From: Sphingomonas lutea
GTDB lineage: Bacteria > Pseudomonadota > Alphaproteobacteria > Sphingomonadales > Sphingomonadaceae
Assembly (NCBI RefSeq): GCF_014396785.1
Contig: NZ_CP060718.1
Coordinates: 2,066,501 to 2,130,500, forward strand
Length of the DNA stretch: 64,000 bases
Direction of reading: 5' to 3'
This document shows positions 36,485 to 45,754 of the stretch, in pieces. The notes under the pieces are model-generated. The model was given only the letters and a program-made list of their open reading frames with translations, made no database searches and was not told the origin of the DNA. The translations under genes were made by a program, and so were the position numbers. Each line of letters begins with the position of its first letter. The stretch's first letter is position 1.

Positions 36485-37176
36485 GCCAGCGCGCGTCCTA
36501 GCAGTGCCTGCCGACCAAGCGGCGTGGATTGAAGGGCGAGCTGCTGAAGAAAGCGGGACAGCAAGACGCTCGCCCGCTGGGCATCGCCGTCAATCACTGA
36601 GGCACGCACCAGGATGCCGTCTGAAACCAAGCCGCGAGCACTGTTCTTGAGGCGAGCGAGGTGTTGCTGGAGCCAGGAGTCGGGGAAGTAGTCCCCTAGC
36701 CTCACCCAGTAGAGCACCTGCTCAACACGCTGCCCGCGGACGGCGGTAAAGAAGCCCGCTGGAAGGCTCAATCCGGAGGTCACCGGCTGCGACACATCCC
36801 GCGTCTCCAATATTTTAAATCCTGAAGCTGGGTAGCAAAACTCAGGACGGTGCACCTGGAGAGTGTCGCTCTGAGTGCTACCGTAGGCAACAAGGAGCAT
36901 GACACTCGGCTCGTCAGGCGCAGCAAAGACGCGGCTAACTTCCTGGTCGTACCGGGACTTGGCTCCCTGCTCCGGAGGCCGGACGATGCCCTCCTGCTCG
37001 AGCGCCACCCATGCACCCAGGCGTTCCGGAAACTGCTCGGCGAGCGCCGCCTGCACCGGCTTCTGCGTACGCGCGCGAAGATCCAAACCCACCGCCGCCG
37101 TCGCCGTGGCGACCGTGAGGCTGCCCATGAGAAGGCTGCGCCGGGACAGGGCGCCAGGATACCCTACGTCGTTCAT
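36481..37176 (-). CDS. epsI: EpsI-family protein
   Basis: 231 residues. A twin-Arg-like start (SRRSLLMGSLTVATATAAVGL) is followed by the EpsI domain: FPERLGAWVALEQ, VMLLVAYGSTQSDTLQVHRPEFCYPASGF and VLYWVRLGDYFPDSW. EpsI is encoded next to, or fused to, exosortases and is needed for polymer synthesis in such loci; its biochemistry is unknown. The start overlaps the exosortase stop by 4 bases. Confidence 0.92.
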   Translation of the reverse strand: MNDVGYPGALSRRSLLMGSLTVATATAAVGLDLRARTQKPVQAALAEQFPERLGAWVALEQEGIVRPPEQGAKSRYDQEVSRVFAAPDEPSVMLLVAYGSTQSDTLQVHRPEFCYPASGFKILETRDVSQPVTSGLSLPAGFFTAVRGQRVEQVLYWVRLGDYFPDSWLQQHLARLKNSARGLVSDGILVRASVIDGDAQRASVLLSRFLQQLALQSTPLGRQALLGRALA

Positions 37177-38078
37177 TTCAGAGCTAGCCGAGACCTGACC
37201 GGAGTGAGGACCTTGTCGATTGCGAAAATGGCTGCGAGCGCGAGGGCAAAGGTGAAGATGCCAGCAAGATTATGAAGGAAACCCTGCGCCGCGTCGTCGC
37301 CGGCGTGATAGGTTAAGAGGATGAGGATCAGGACTCTAATGAAGTTCGCAAAGATTGCGCAGGGCAGCACGAACACGAGCAACAGCAGTGCGTAGCGCCA
37401 ATCAGAACGGTGAAGCAGGTAGACGTAGAAAAGCCCAATCGCCGAAAGACTGATGATCGCGTTAAGCCCGGAACATGCGGCAGCAACCAACAGCTCATAG
37501 GGCCCCACCTGCAAGGTCACACCCGTATTGGCGATGGGATATCCGACAGCCTGAAGGAGACTGGTTGCTGCCTGCGAGATGGCCAGCTTCATCGGCTGGG
37601 TCAGGATCGCGACGACGGTATCTGGAAGCGGAACCAGGAACGCGAGGTACAGAAGAGGAAACCATAAAGATCGAAGTGACGCGCTCCCACCGAATGCGAA
37701 GATCAAACCGTAAAGCGAGAGCATGAGTCCGAAGACTTCAACGCCCAGCACACCTATCATTCGGCCGAAGAGGTAGACGAGAAGGGACGGGATCATCCAG
37801 GCCAGTGCACGCGAAAGCGCCGGTGCCTTGGCGACTTGCACCATCTCCGGCCATTGCCGCGCGAGCAGCCAACAACCGGATGCCAGGACAATCGGGCCGT
37901 GAGATCCGTCTTCCGTCGACCAGATCTCCCGGGCCACGGCTATGATCGTGGGTACGGCAAGTCCGGCAACTCCGAGGGCGAGTAGCCAGTGGGACCCCAG
38001 CCGCCTAAAAAGGCTTTGCAACGCGGGCCATATGCCAACTGGCTCTCGCGTCGGCGGAGAAGGCGCTACGGACGACAT
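37173..38078 (-). CDS. Exosortase (EpsH/XrtV-like)
   Basis: A 301-residue membrane cysteine protease/transpeptidase with about eight helices. The catalytic triad is visible as C202 (AAACSGLNAIISL), R248 (ANFIRVLILI) and H269 (FLHNLAGIF). It should recognise the PEPxxWA tails of the three proteins at 32974-35178 and of others elsewhere in the genome. The subtype is probably the sphingomonad XrtV/EpsH group, given the neighbouring EpsI and small accessory gene. Confidence 0.93.
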   Translation of the reverse strand: MSSVAPSPPTREPVGIWPALQSLFRRLGSHWLLALGVAGLAVPTIIAVAREIWSTEDGSHGPIVLASGCWLLARQWPEMVQVAKAPALSRALAWMIPSLLVYLFGRMIGVLGVEVFGLMLSLYGLIFAFGGSASLRSLWFPLLYLAFLVPLPDTVVAILTQPMKLAISQAATSLLQAVGYPIANTGVTLQVGPYELLVAAACSGLNAIISLSAIGLFYVYLLHRSDWRYALLLLVFVLPCAIFANFIRVLILILLTYHAGDDAAQGFLHNLAGIFTFALALAAIFAIDKVLTPVRSRLALK

Positions 38079-38316
38079 CAGCGGATGGCTATCACTGATA
38101 GGACGCCTCGGACAAACTCCAAAATAACCCCCGCTCAGCGGGTTTGGCCGCTGTCCTGATCCGGAACAATATCAACTAATTCCTTGTGTTAAAGTAAATT
38201 TTAAGCACGATAAGCGCCGTCGCCCAGCGCGAGTCGAGTAGCTCTGTGACGGTGCGACATCAGGCCTAAAGGGGGAGTCATGAGACGCCTGTCATAGGCC
38301 GCCGGGGGATGCTGAG
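38079..38316. other. Divergent intergenic region between exosortase and the glycan assembly genes
   Basis: 238 bases with an AT-rich core at about 38165-38205. A minute reading frame of five codons (ATG at 38280, MRRLS) follows a GGGGGAG site just before the sugar transferase; it could be a leader peptide or chance. A divergent promoter is expected, but no convincing -35/-10 pair was found. Confidence 0.4.
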
Positions 38317-39792
38317 TTGGTAAGGGTTGCGTCGGTGCGGGCGGAAGCGGCTGAGCGGCCGCTGGAAGAGTCAAAGGCTGCCGTCAGGCTGCCGTTGAGC
38401 TTGCCGGCAATCAGCTGGGTATCACGTCTAGTCGAACTGGCTGCAGTTCTCGGCGCGAGCTATCTGGCGACCCTGATTTACGACTTGCGAGTGCCGCAGG
38501 ATCTGGCGATCAACTATGGCCGCCTGACGCTCCTCACTGGCATCGTGTACCTCGTCCTATCGGAATCGATGGGTGCAAACGATGTCGAAGCCCAATTGTC
38601 TTTTCGAAAGGCCCTTGGCCGGGTCCTGAGTTCCCTGGTTTTCACGGCGGTGACACTTCTGACCGTCGGCTTCTTTTTAAAGGCGACCGAAGAATTCTCG
38701 CGTATCTGGGTGGTGACCTTCTTCGCCTTGAGTGCCGCAGGTCTCATAGTAACGCGTGCCGCGCTTATCCCACTAACTCGGCGCTTGAAACGCCAAGGTG
38801 TCTTCAATCAGCGTGTTGCCATCTACGGCGCCGGTCCACAGGGCTCTCGCTTGGCCGAGTATATTCTCGGGCACGAGAAGCTGACACTTAGCATAAATGG
38901 TTTCTACGACGATCGGGTGCCTGCAAACGTCCAGACGCACGGATTGCCCGTGCTTGGGGGGTCGCAACGTTTGATCGCCGACATTCGCCAGGGCCTTGTG
39001 GATCAGGTGATTGTTGCTTTGCCTTGGTCGGCCGAAAAGCGACTTCGGGAGGTCGTCGAACTCATCGCGCTAACGCCGGTCCGCATTCGCTTGGCTCCAG
39101 ATATCGCGGGGTTCGTATTTGCCCAGCGCACAGTGGTGTTGCTCGGCGAAGTCCCCGTCGTCACGGTGTTTGAACGGCCAATCTCAGGTGTCGATCAAGC
39201 CCTGAAATGGCTCGAAGATAAGGTTCTCGGTTTGCTCATCCTCGCGGTTGCGGCGCCCCTGATGGCGGTGATCGGCATCGCAATAAAACTAGATACGCCG
39301 GGTCCAGTGTTCTTCCGCCAGCAGCGCGAGGGCTTTAACAATCGCCCGTTCTTAGTGTGGAAGTTCCGCACGATGTTCGCCGATCGGTGCGAAGGGGATA
39401 ATATTGCGCAGGCAACGCGTCGAGATCCGCGCATTACACGCGTAGGCGCGTTGCTTCGCCGGAGCAGCCTCGACGAACTGCCTCAGCTGATCAACGTCTT
39501 GCTTGGCCAAATGTCCTTGGTCGGACCACGGCCGCACGCCGCTTCGACGCGAGCCGGCGGGCGCGTTTTCTCTGAGGTGATCGCGCGATACGCGGCACGG
39601 CACAATGTGAAGCCGGGACTAACGGGATGGGCCCAGATATGCGGTTGGCGAGGTGAGACGCAGACGGAAGAGCAATTGCAGAAGCGCTTCGAATATGACC
39701 TGCACTATATCGACAATTGGTCTGTATGGTTTGACTTGTACATCCTGATCCGCACGGCTGCGACGGTCTTGGGGCAGAAGGGTGCCTATTGA
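38317..39792 (+). CDS. Polyprenyl-phosphate hexose-1-phosphate transferase (WcaJ/GumD-like)
   Basis: Starts repeat-unit synthesis by placing a sugar phosphate on undecaprenyl phosphate. 491 residues: four N-terminal helices, a CoA-binding-like Rossmann domain (AIYGAGPQGSRLAEYILG), a fifth helix, and the catalytic bacterial sugar transferase domain with FFRQQREGFNNRPFLVWKFRTM, RSSLDELPQLINVL and SLVGPRP. The start is a TTG at 38317 behind GGGGGA; a GTG at 38335 is possible. Confidence 0.93.
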   Translation: MVRVASVRAEAAERPLEESKAAVRLPLSLPAISWVSRLVELAAVLGASYLATLIYDLRVPQDLAINYGRLTLLTGIVYLVLSESMGANDVEAQLSFRKALGRVLSSLVFTAVTLLTVGFFLKATEEFSRIWVVTFFALSAAGLIVTRAALIPLTRRLKRQGVFNQRVAIYGAGPQGSRLAEYILGHEKLTLSINGFYDDRVPANVQTHGLPVLGGSQRLIADIRQGLVDQVIVALPWSAEKRLREVVELIALTPVRIRLAPDIAGFVFAQRTVVLLGEVPVVTVFERPISGVDQALKWLEDKVLGLLILAVAAPLMAVIGIAIKLDTPGPVFFRQQREGFNNRPFLVWKFRTMFADRCEGDNIAQATRRDPRITRVGALLRRSSLDELPQLINVLLGQMSLVGPRPHAASTRAGGRVFSEVIARYAARHNVKPGLTGWAQICGWRGETQTEEQLQKRFEYDLHYIDNWSVWFDLYILIRTAATVLGQKGAY

Positions 39793-40427
39793 TGATGCGG
39801 GGTCGCCTCAGGCGAGTGCGCGATCTCGCACGCTTTCTTTATGTCCAAAGGGTGCGTGGCTTCGATCCGCCGACTGACCCGCATTTCGACGAGGACACTC
39901 AACAATTTTTCAAGGAAGCGTTGGCGAAGGCTTCGCTCTACCTGGAGTACGGCTCGGGGGGCAGCACGATCCTTGCTGACCGGCTGGGCGTACGAACGAT
40001 CAGCGTGGAAGGTGACCGATTCTACGCAAAGGCCGTGCGCTCCGCTTTACGGCTCAATTCATCCGTTCGGATCATCGCGCCGCACATGGGAATTACCGGC
40101 GAATGGAGCATGCCGCTCTTCCGCGCTGCACAGAAAGGCCGTCGTTACGTTGAGGCGCCGTTCTCGTGTCTTAACAGTGCTTGCGCAGATCTTGTTCTGG
40201 TTGACGGTCGATACCGTATCGCTTGCACACTTGCCGCCGCGAAAAAGGCCTCAGAAACAGGCACAGTGGCTACGATCATCGTCGATGATTATCGTGATCG
40301 ACCACAGTATTCCGTGCTCGAGAAATATCTCGGAGTCCCCAAGTGCGTGGGCAGGTCCGCCGTGTTTCGTGTGCGACCTGGTCTATTCATACCGCGTTTC
40401 ACCCGCCTCTTCTCGGACCCTTCATGA
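39792..40427 (+). CDS. Class I SAM-methyltransferase-like protein
   Basis: About 211 residues. The segment LYLEYGSGGSTILADRLGVRTISVEGD resembles a SAM-binding motif I, and LVLVDGRYRIACTLAAAK a motif III-like strand. Such proteins occur in polysaccharide loci as predicted methyltransferases. The methyl acceptor, sugar or other, is unknown and activity is unproven. It overlaps the preceding gene by 1 base and the next by 4. Confidence 0.7.
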   Translation: MMRGRLRRVRDLARFLYVQRVRGFDPPTDPHFDEDTQQFFKEALAKASLYLEYGSGGSTILADRLGVRTISVEGDRFYAKAVRSALRLNSSVRIIAPHMGITGEWSMPLFRAAQKGRRYVEAPFSCLNSACADLVLVDGRYRIACTLAAAKKASETGTVATIIVDDYRDRPQYSVLEKYLGVPKCVGRSAVFRVRPGLFIPRFTRLFSDPS

Positions 40428-41671
40428 TGTTGGACGCGACTCGACACGACAATCGAGAAGTCGGGCTGCTCTACTACGCTGCCGTTGCAGGCGACGTTGC
40501 GGAGACCTTTCGACTCTGGCTGTGCGGGCAGAGCGACGACAGCGGGACCTCAGAAGCTTACTCCGGTAGTTTCTTCGAGCTGTGCCAGCGTTTGGGGCGC
40601 TCTGGCGTGGCCTCTTATCCTTGGGAACATCAGGTAGTCCTCACCGGTAAGAATCTCACGGTTCGAAGCCGTACTAGTTTGAAGTCGGCGAGGGGGCTGC
40701 GCTTCCATTGCAATATGTTGGTGAGCGCTTGGCGCATCTTGCTTGACGGGTGGAAGTTTCGGGCAACCGACATAATTGTGATGGATGGTGCCACCTACTG
40801 GTTCCTGCTTCTCCCTGCAGCGTTATTAGGAACTCGAGTCTGGGTGTCGGTTCACTGCGGCCTCTGGGCAGTCGGCCGTCATCCAAAGATCGGTCGTCGA
40901 TTCGTGTTGGCACTCGAGGGTTGGTTTTTGCGGCATCATTGCTGCGGCGCCTTGGTCGCTTCTCCCCAAGTTGCCTCTCAGGTTAGCGCTTTGGCGAAGC
41001 GCTCCTCACTTCCAGTAAAAGTGTTCATGCCCTCTTACAGGCTTTCGGACTTCAAAGATGTGCAAGCTCGGAAGTGGTCGCAGCGGCCGTTCAGGGTGCT
41101 TTTCGTCGGACGGATCGAACAGGAAAAAGGCGTTTTCGATCTGCTCTCGATTGCAGAGGAGCTCAGAGAAAGCGGCCACGTCGACATTGTGTTCGATGTT
41201 GTGGGTTATGGAGGCGAGTTGGACTCTCTTCGCGAGGCGGCGCGGAAATGCGGACTATCAGACAGCTTCGCCATCCACGGTCGTGCTGACCGCCCGCGAG
41301 TAATCACCTTTATGGAGCGGGCACATGTCGTAGTTGTGCCGACGAAAAGCAGCATTACTGAGGGCTTCAATCAAGTTGTTGTCGAAGCAGTACTGGCGAG
41401 AACGCCGGTGGTGACTTCACGCGTTTGTCCTGCATTGGACCTAGTGCGCGAAGCGGCAATCGAAGTGCCTCCTGATGACATTGCGGCATATTGTTCCGCA
41501 ATACTCAACTTGCAACACGATCGGGCCCTGTACGAGGCCAAAGTAGCCGCGACCGAATCACTTAGGAACAAGCTGACCGACAATCGCGCCGGGTGGGCAA
41601 GTGTAGCCTATCAGCTCTTCACAGACAGTAGCTCCTCCACTTCCACGCCCAATCCATGCTGTGCGCGCTGA
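40424..41671 (+). CDS. Glycosyltransferase, GT4 family
   Basis: 415 residues. A GT-B fold with an N-terminal half less conserved than usual and a typical GT4 C-terminal half: FRVLFVGRIEQEKGVFDLL, DIVFDVVGYGGELDSL and VPTKSSITEGFNQVVVEAVLARTPVVTSRV, with the nucleotide-sugar-binding E-x7-E region. It adds a sugar to the lipid-linked repeat at the cytoplasmic face. The start overlaps the previous stop (ATGA). Confidence 0.9.
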   Translation: MMLDATRHDNREVGLLYYAAVAGDVAETFRLWLCGQSDDSGTSEAYSGSFFELCQRLGRSGVASYPWEHQVVLTGKNLTVRSRTSLKSARGLRFHCNMLVSAWRILLDGWKFRATDIIVMDGATYWFLLLPAALLGTRVWVSVHCGLWAVGRHPKIGRRFVLALEGWFLRHHCCGALVASPQVASQVSALAKRSSLPVKVFMPSYRLSDFKDVQARKWSQRPFRVLFVGRIEQEKGVFDLLSIAEELRESGHVDIVFDVVGYGGELDSLREAARKCGLSDSFAIHGRADRPRVITFMERAHVVVVPTKSSITEGFNQVVVEAVLARTPVVTSRVCPALDLVREAAIEVPPDDIAAYCSAILNLQHDRALYEAKVAATESLRNKLTDNRAGWASVAYQLFTDSSSSTSTPNPCCAR

Positions 41672-42734
41672 GCATATGGTTACGGCGCGTCCACTCGTAG
41701 CGTACATAAGGGAAAGGCTCAGGGGCTTTCCAGAGCTCGATGACGCCGTGACTGAGAAGGAGGTCCTGCACCCTGGAGAGACGATCGATGTGTCGCCCGC
41801 AATAACGCTCGATGGTGAAATGGCACGGGTCTTGGGCACTGGTCCTTGGACAACGGTCGAGCAGGAGCTTTCGGAGAGCAAAGCCAGGACACATGTGCAT
41901 GGGCCGACGGTGGCTTATCGGCTTTGCGATGCATTGATTGCAGACGGAACTGTATATGCGAAAAACGTACGCCTTCCTTGGGGCGTCGCCGATCGGCGGG
42001 CTATCCTGTTTGACGAGGGTAGTCACCTCGCTAATGCGCAGCTTTGCGTCAGTGCAGCAAGTAGCACGTTTTTCGGGCATTGGATGCGCGATGGGCTTTG
42101 TCTCGAGCAGTTGGCACATGAGCGCGACCTAGTGCCAGTAAGCTTCGCCCGAACGCCGTGGCTCCATGAACCGGGGTATAGAGAGCTTGCTGACCTTTCC
42201 GGAGCACCCGTCCTCGTAGCTCGCGCTAGTTCGTTGTGGGTAGTCGATGATCGCGGGCTCAACGGTGAATGGGCCCGCCGCTTTCGTCTCGTGCGCGAAC
42301 GCATTCGCTCGAAAGTCACTATGGGGGACGCGGATCGTGTGTACTTGGCGCGAGGCTCCTTGGGGGCAGCCAGGACGTTGGTGAACGAACATGAGATTAC
42401 TGCGGAGCTGGCACGGGCCGGCTTCACCATCGTCGAGCCCGAAAAGCTTTCGCCACGCGCGCTAGTCCAAGCATTGGGCAGAGCACGCATCGTCGTATCG
42501 TTTGAAGGATCGCATCTCAATCACGCGCAGTTCTCGATGCCGGAGCGAGCGGCGCTTGTGGTGATTCAACCTGCCACCCGATTCTACATGTTCCATAAGG
42601 CGCTGACAGATATTCTGTCGGGCAAATTCGGTTATGTCGTGGCTGAACCGTGTGGTTCAGGGTTTAAGCTCTCCACTAGTAGGCTACGGCGCACTTTGGA
42701 TCTGGTGGAGAATGAATGTAGTGGCAGTCAATGA
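41661..42734 (+). CDS. Glycosyltransferase 61-family (DUF563) protein
   Basis: 357 residues from a GTG at 41661 (an ATG at 41676 is possible). The GT61 pattern is seen in NAQLCVSAASSTFFGHWMRDGL, DRVYLARGSLGAARTLVNE and LGRARIVVSFEGSHLNHAQFS. Bacterial GT61 proteins in capsule or polysaccharide loci are taken as sugar transferases of unknown specificity. It is chained between GT4 and flippase genes by short overlaps. Confidence 0.85.
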   Translation: MRAEHMVTARPLVAYIRERLRGFPELDDAVTEKEVLHPGETIDVSPAITLDGEMARVLGTGPWTTVEQELSESKARTHVHGPTVAYRLCDALIADGTVYAKNVRLPWGVADRRAILFDEGSHLANAQLCVSAASSTFFGHWMRDGLCLEQLAHERDLVPVSFARTPWLHEPGYRELADLSGAPVLVARASSLWVVDDRGLNGEWARRFRLVRERIRSKVTMGDADRVYLARGSLGAARTLVNEHEITAELARAGFTIVEPEKLSPRALVQALGRARIVVSFEGSHLNHAQFSMPERAALVVIQPATRFYMFHKALTDILSGKFGYVVAEPCGSGFKLSTSRLRRTLDLVENECSGSQ

Positions 42735-44253
42735 GCGTCGATTTTCACCAACCCAAGCATCCTTGACTACCGCTCACCCAGAAAGAACGCGTGGGTTTCC
42801 GATGCCATTGTTTTGTAGCCTCATGCAGAATCCTTCCGCCCTCCTCCTGTTGAGTTCTGGCGCGTCGATCGGATTCCGATTCATAAGCAATATTGTTCTG
42901 GCGCATCTGCTTTTGCCTTTCGATTTTGGCCTCATAGCGATGGCCACGGTCCTGATGACGGCGATGTCGATGCTTTCCGACACCGGAGCTGGGATCAGCA
43001 TCGCTCGCAAGCAACGAAAGTACGAAGCGCAGTGGCTCGAGCAACTTTGGACACTACAAATTCTCAGGGGTTCAGTCCTCTGGTGCGCCGCTTGGCTAGC
43101 GGCGCCCTGGGCCGCCAGTTTGTATGACGCTCAGGAACTGAAGGTTATTTTGCCCGCCATCGGGGCTTCGCTTGCTATCGACGGGCTACGGTGGTTGCGC
43201 CCAAGGGTGTTAACATATGAAATGCTGCCGGCATTGGAGCTCAAAGTCAGTTTAACGGCACAAATCGCCGGCAGTCTGGTAGCAATTCTTTCCGCATTGG
43301 CATCTCCAACGGTATGGAGCCTAGTCGCAGGCGTCATTACGACTTCCTGCATCGGTACAATCCTGAGCTTCGCATGGTCGGGCGAGCGCCCGCCGCGGCC
43401 AATCCTGACGCCAGGATTCCTGAAAGATCAATGGCGTATGGCTCGCTGGATCGGCGTTTCAAGCGGCATCGGTTTTTTTGCAAGTCAAGCGGATCGGGCA
43501 CTGTTCCCCGCACTGTTTAGTACAGCGGCGTTCGGCGTTTACAGCACGGCAGGATTGATCGCGATGATACCCCTTCAAATCGGCCAGAAATGGGCGGACG
43601 GGGTTTACTTGCCCTGGATTGCTACCGCATCCGCCCCGGGGGCCAAGAGGGACCACAAGGATCTTCGTTTGCTTCGGCGCAAAGTTGCCGTTTTTGCTGC
43701 ATTAGCTACGGCGGTCCCCACCGGACTCGGCAATCCGCTTTTCTCGGCGCTGTATCCACCTGCATTTATGAAGGCGGGATTGTTCGTAAGCATCCTCTCC
43801 GTCGCCGCCTACACAACTTTGCTGACGTACATCCACCGCCGGCAGTTCCTCTATCATGGAATGATGCAATTTGAGGTCTTGATCGAAGCCTCTCGTTTCC
43901 TTCTCTTCGCAGCTGCAATTGGGCTGGCGATTACACTCGGTCAAGTCGACTGGACTGAATACGCTCTCCTTTATGCTGTGTCGCAGTTTGCTGTTTACTT
44001 TTGTGTAGTAATACTCGGACGTTTGCGTGGGCTAATTGGCATCCGCGATGATCTTCCAGGACATTTAACCTTCGTAGGTGTGTCTCTCCTGCTGGTCAGC
44101 GTCGACCAAGTGATACGCTCGAGTTTGGGCGCGTTTGCATCCTTGGTTATCACCGCGGCTCTGAGTGCAGCAGTGGCTGGAGTCTTAGTGCTTATTGTTG
44201 GACTTCCAGGTCGGGTGTCGCGACTTGCGCGACCTACGAACCAGCCTGACTGA
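42712..44253 (+). CDS. Wzx-like polysaccharide flippase
   Basis: 513 residues from the ATG at 42712 (GGTGGAG upstream), with about 12-14 hydrophobic helices from LLLLSSGASIGFRFISNIVLAHLL to ITAALSAAVAGVLVLIVGL. The size and helix spacing fit the MOP/oligosaccharide-flippase superfamily. It would move the lipid-linked repeat across the inner membrane. It follows the glycosyltransferases and precedes the polymerase, the usual Wzx-Wzy order. Confidence 0.85.
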   Translation: MNVVAVNERRFSPTQASLTTAHPERTRGFPMPLFCSLMQNPSALLLLSSGASIGFRFISNIVLAHLLLPFDFGLIAMATVLMTAMSMLSDTGAGISIARKQRKYEAQWLEQLWTLQILRGSVLWCAAWLAAPWAASLYDAQELKVILPAIGASLAIDGLRWLRPRVLTYEMLPALELKVSLTAQIAGSLVAILSALASPTVWSLVAGVITTSCIGTILSFAWSGERPPRPILTPGFLKDQWRMARWIGVSSGIGFFASQADRALFPALFSTAAFGVYSTAGLIAMIPLQIGQKWADGVYLPWIATASAPGAKRDHKDLRLLRRKVAVFAALATAVPTGLGNPLFSALYPPAFMKAGLFVSILSVAAYTTLLTYIHRRQFLYHGMMQFEVLIEASRFLLFAAAIGLAITLGQVDWTEYALLYAVSQFAVYFCVVILGRLRGLIGIRDDLPGHLTFVGVSLLLVSVDQVIRSSLGAFASLVITAALSAAVAGVLVLIVGLPGRVSRLARPTNQPD

Positions 44254-44266
44254 GCAGAGTCTTAAA

Positions 44267-45754
44267 ATGATCGGGCTGGCCTATATCCTGCTTATTTCGT
44301 TTTCGATGCTGGCGCTGATCCGTGCTCTCGACTCCGGGCAGTTGCGCCACTTAATCGGTGTGCGGGAATTTGCTGCCGTTTCGATTCTACCGGCAGCTGC
44401 ATCAGTCACTTCTAACTATGCAGTCTTTGCCATCTCTGTGTTTTCGTTTCTGGTGTTTGTTCCGGCCAGTTTGGAGCACAGGACTAGGTTGCTACTTTTT
44501 AGCATTACTCTGTTGCCTGCATTTTCTTTGTACGTGGTCGCGCCGCCCCCAATCAATCAATTGGTGCAGGTGAGTTATACCGTTCTACTGATGGTTGGCT
44601 GTTTAGTGGGGAGTTTCGCTGCCTGGTCCGAGCGCGCCGGAGCGGGAGTTGGGCGCTGGGATATGCTCATACTCCTCGTAGCGACGGTCTTCTTGATCAT
44701 TGACGCTCGAGAGACAAGCGTAACCAATTTCATGCGGTCCGCCTTACAACAGGCGCTGAACATCGGCTTACCCTATTTCATCTTGAGCCGTGGACTAAGT
44801 AAATCAGTGTTCCCGGCTCGCGTTCTCCTTAGCCTCATTCTCGCGGCGTGCATTCTGGCAGGAATCGCAGGCTTTGAAAGTCTCCGGCACTGGCTGCTTT
44901 ACGCCGGCATGGACGTCGGCGCGGATCCCGAAATGCTTTCGGGCTACACAAAACAACGCGCGGGGGCATTGCGCGGTCAGGCCACCTTCCCGGAACCAAC
45001 GACACTTTCCTTATTTTTGGGGTTGGCGCTAGTGATGCTCTTTGCGCTGCGAAGGTCCGTCGGCTCTGTTGCTCGAGCCTTGATGTTTGTTGTGCTCGCA
45101 TTCGGCCTTGTTTTCACGTTCGCTCGCGTTGGGTTTCTGGTTTCGATTGTTGGGCTGGTGGCTTGCCTTATCTACGAACGGCGCTGGGGCTTGGTTGCCC
45201 TGATTGCCGCGAGCGCTCCCCCGATTTGGTATTCCACGCGAGCCCTAGGAACCGCAATTCCAACCATTGGGGAAATGATAGGCTTAAGTGGCGACGCAGT
45301 GATCACAGTCGAGTATCGCCGGCGCCTGAGTGAACGAATGTTCGCGCTTATACGCGAGCATCCGTTTTTCGGAGTGAGCAGAACTGATATCCAGATCATG
45401 CTGGACGACTTGCGTCAAGGCGAGGGAATAATTGACCTTGTCAACGGACATTTCGCCGTCATGCTCCAAGCTGGCGTAGCAGGATGGCTGGCCCTAATGC
45501 TCGCAGTTGCCTTTGCTTTGCATAGTACTTGGCGAGACCGTCGGAGTCAGCACGATGGATCTAGTGCAGCTGTGTTCAGTAGTATGGCAGCGCTGCAGGC
45601 GGCGCTGTTCACAACCGCACTAATTGGACGCAATTTGTTATGGTTCGTCGTTCTCCTCGCCTTCGCTGCAGGTCTCTCGGTACGGCGGAGGCACGAGGCG
45701 AAGAACGCTCCTGCAGCGATGGCGTCTAGCTTGCCTCGCCCGGCAAGCGCATGA
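44267..45754 (+). CDS. O-antigen ligase/polymerase (Wzy-like) membrane protein
   Basis: 495 residues from the ATG at 44267, with about 11 predicted helices. A large periplasmic loop between late helices contains RLSERMFALIREHPFFGVSRTD, the Wzy_C-like H-P-x-x-G motif. Before it lie RAGALRGQATFPEPTTLSLFLGLAL and a FARVGFL segment typical of ligase/polymerase proteins. It is expected to join repeat units in the periplasm. Ligase and polymerase cannot be told apart by sequence alone. Confidence 0.83.
   Translation: MIGLAYILLISFSMLALIRALDSGQLRHLIGVREFAAVSILPAAASVTSNYAVFAISVFSFLVFVPASLEHRTRLLLFSITLLPAFSLYVVAPPPINQLVQVSYTVLLMVGCLVGSFAAWSERAGAGVGRWDMLILLVATVFLIIDARETSVTNFMRSALQQALNIGLPYFILSRGLSKSVFPARVLLSLILAACILAGIAGFESLRHWLLYAGMDVGADPEMLSGYTKQRAGALRGQATFPEPTTLSLFLGLALVMLFALRRSVGSVARALMFVVLAFGLVFTFARVGFLVSIVGLVACLIYERRWGLVALIAASAPPIWYSTRALGTAIPTIGEMIGLSGDAVITVEYRRRLSERMFALIREHPFFGVSRTDIQIMLDDLRQGEGIIDLVNGHFAVMLQAGVAGWLALMLAVAFALHSTWRDRRSQHDGSSAAVFSSMAALQAALFTTALIGRNLLWFVVLLAFAAGLSVRRRHEAKNAPAAMASSLPRPASA

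Noticed and set aside
38280..38297. Five-codon leader peptide before the sugar transferase
   Set aside because: It has a good ribosome-binding site, but it is too short to separate from chance and has no codon pattern suggesting attenuation.
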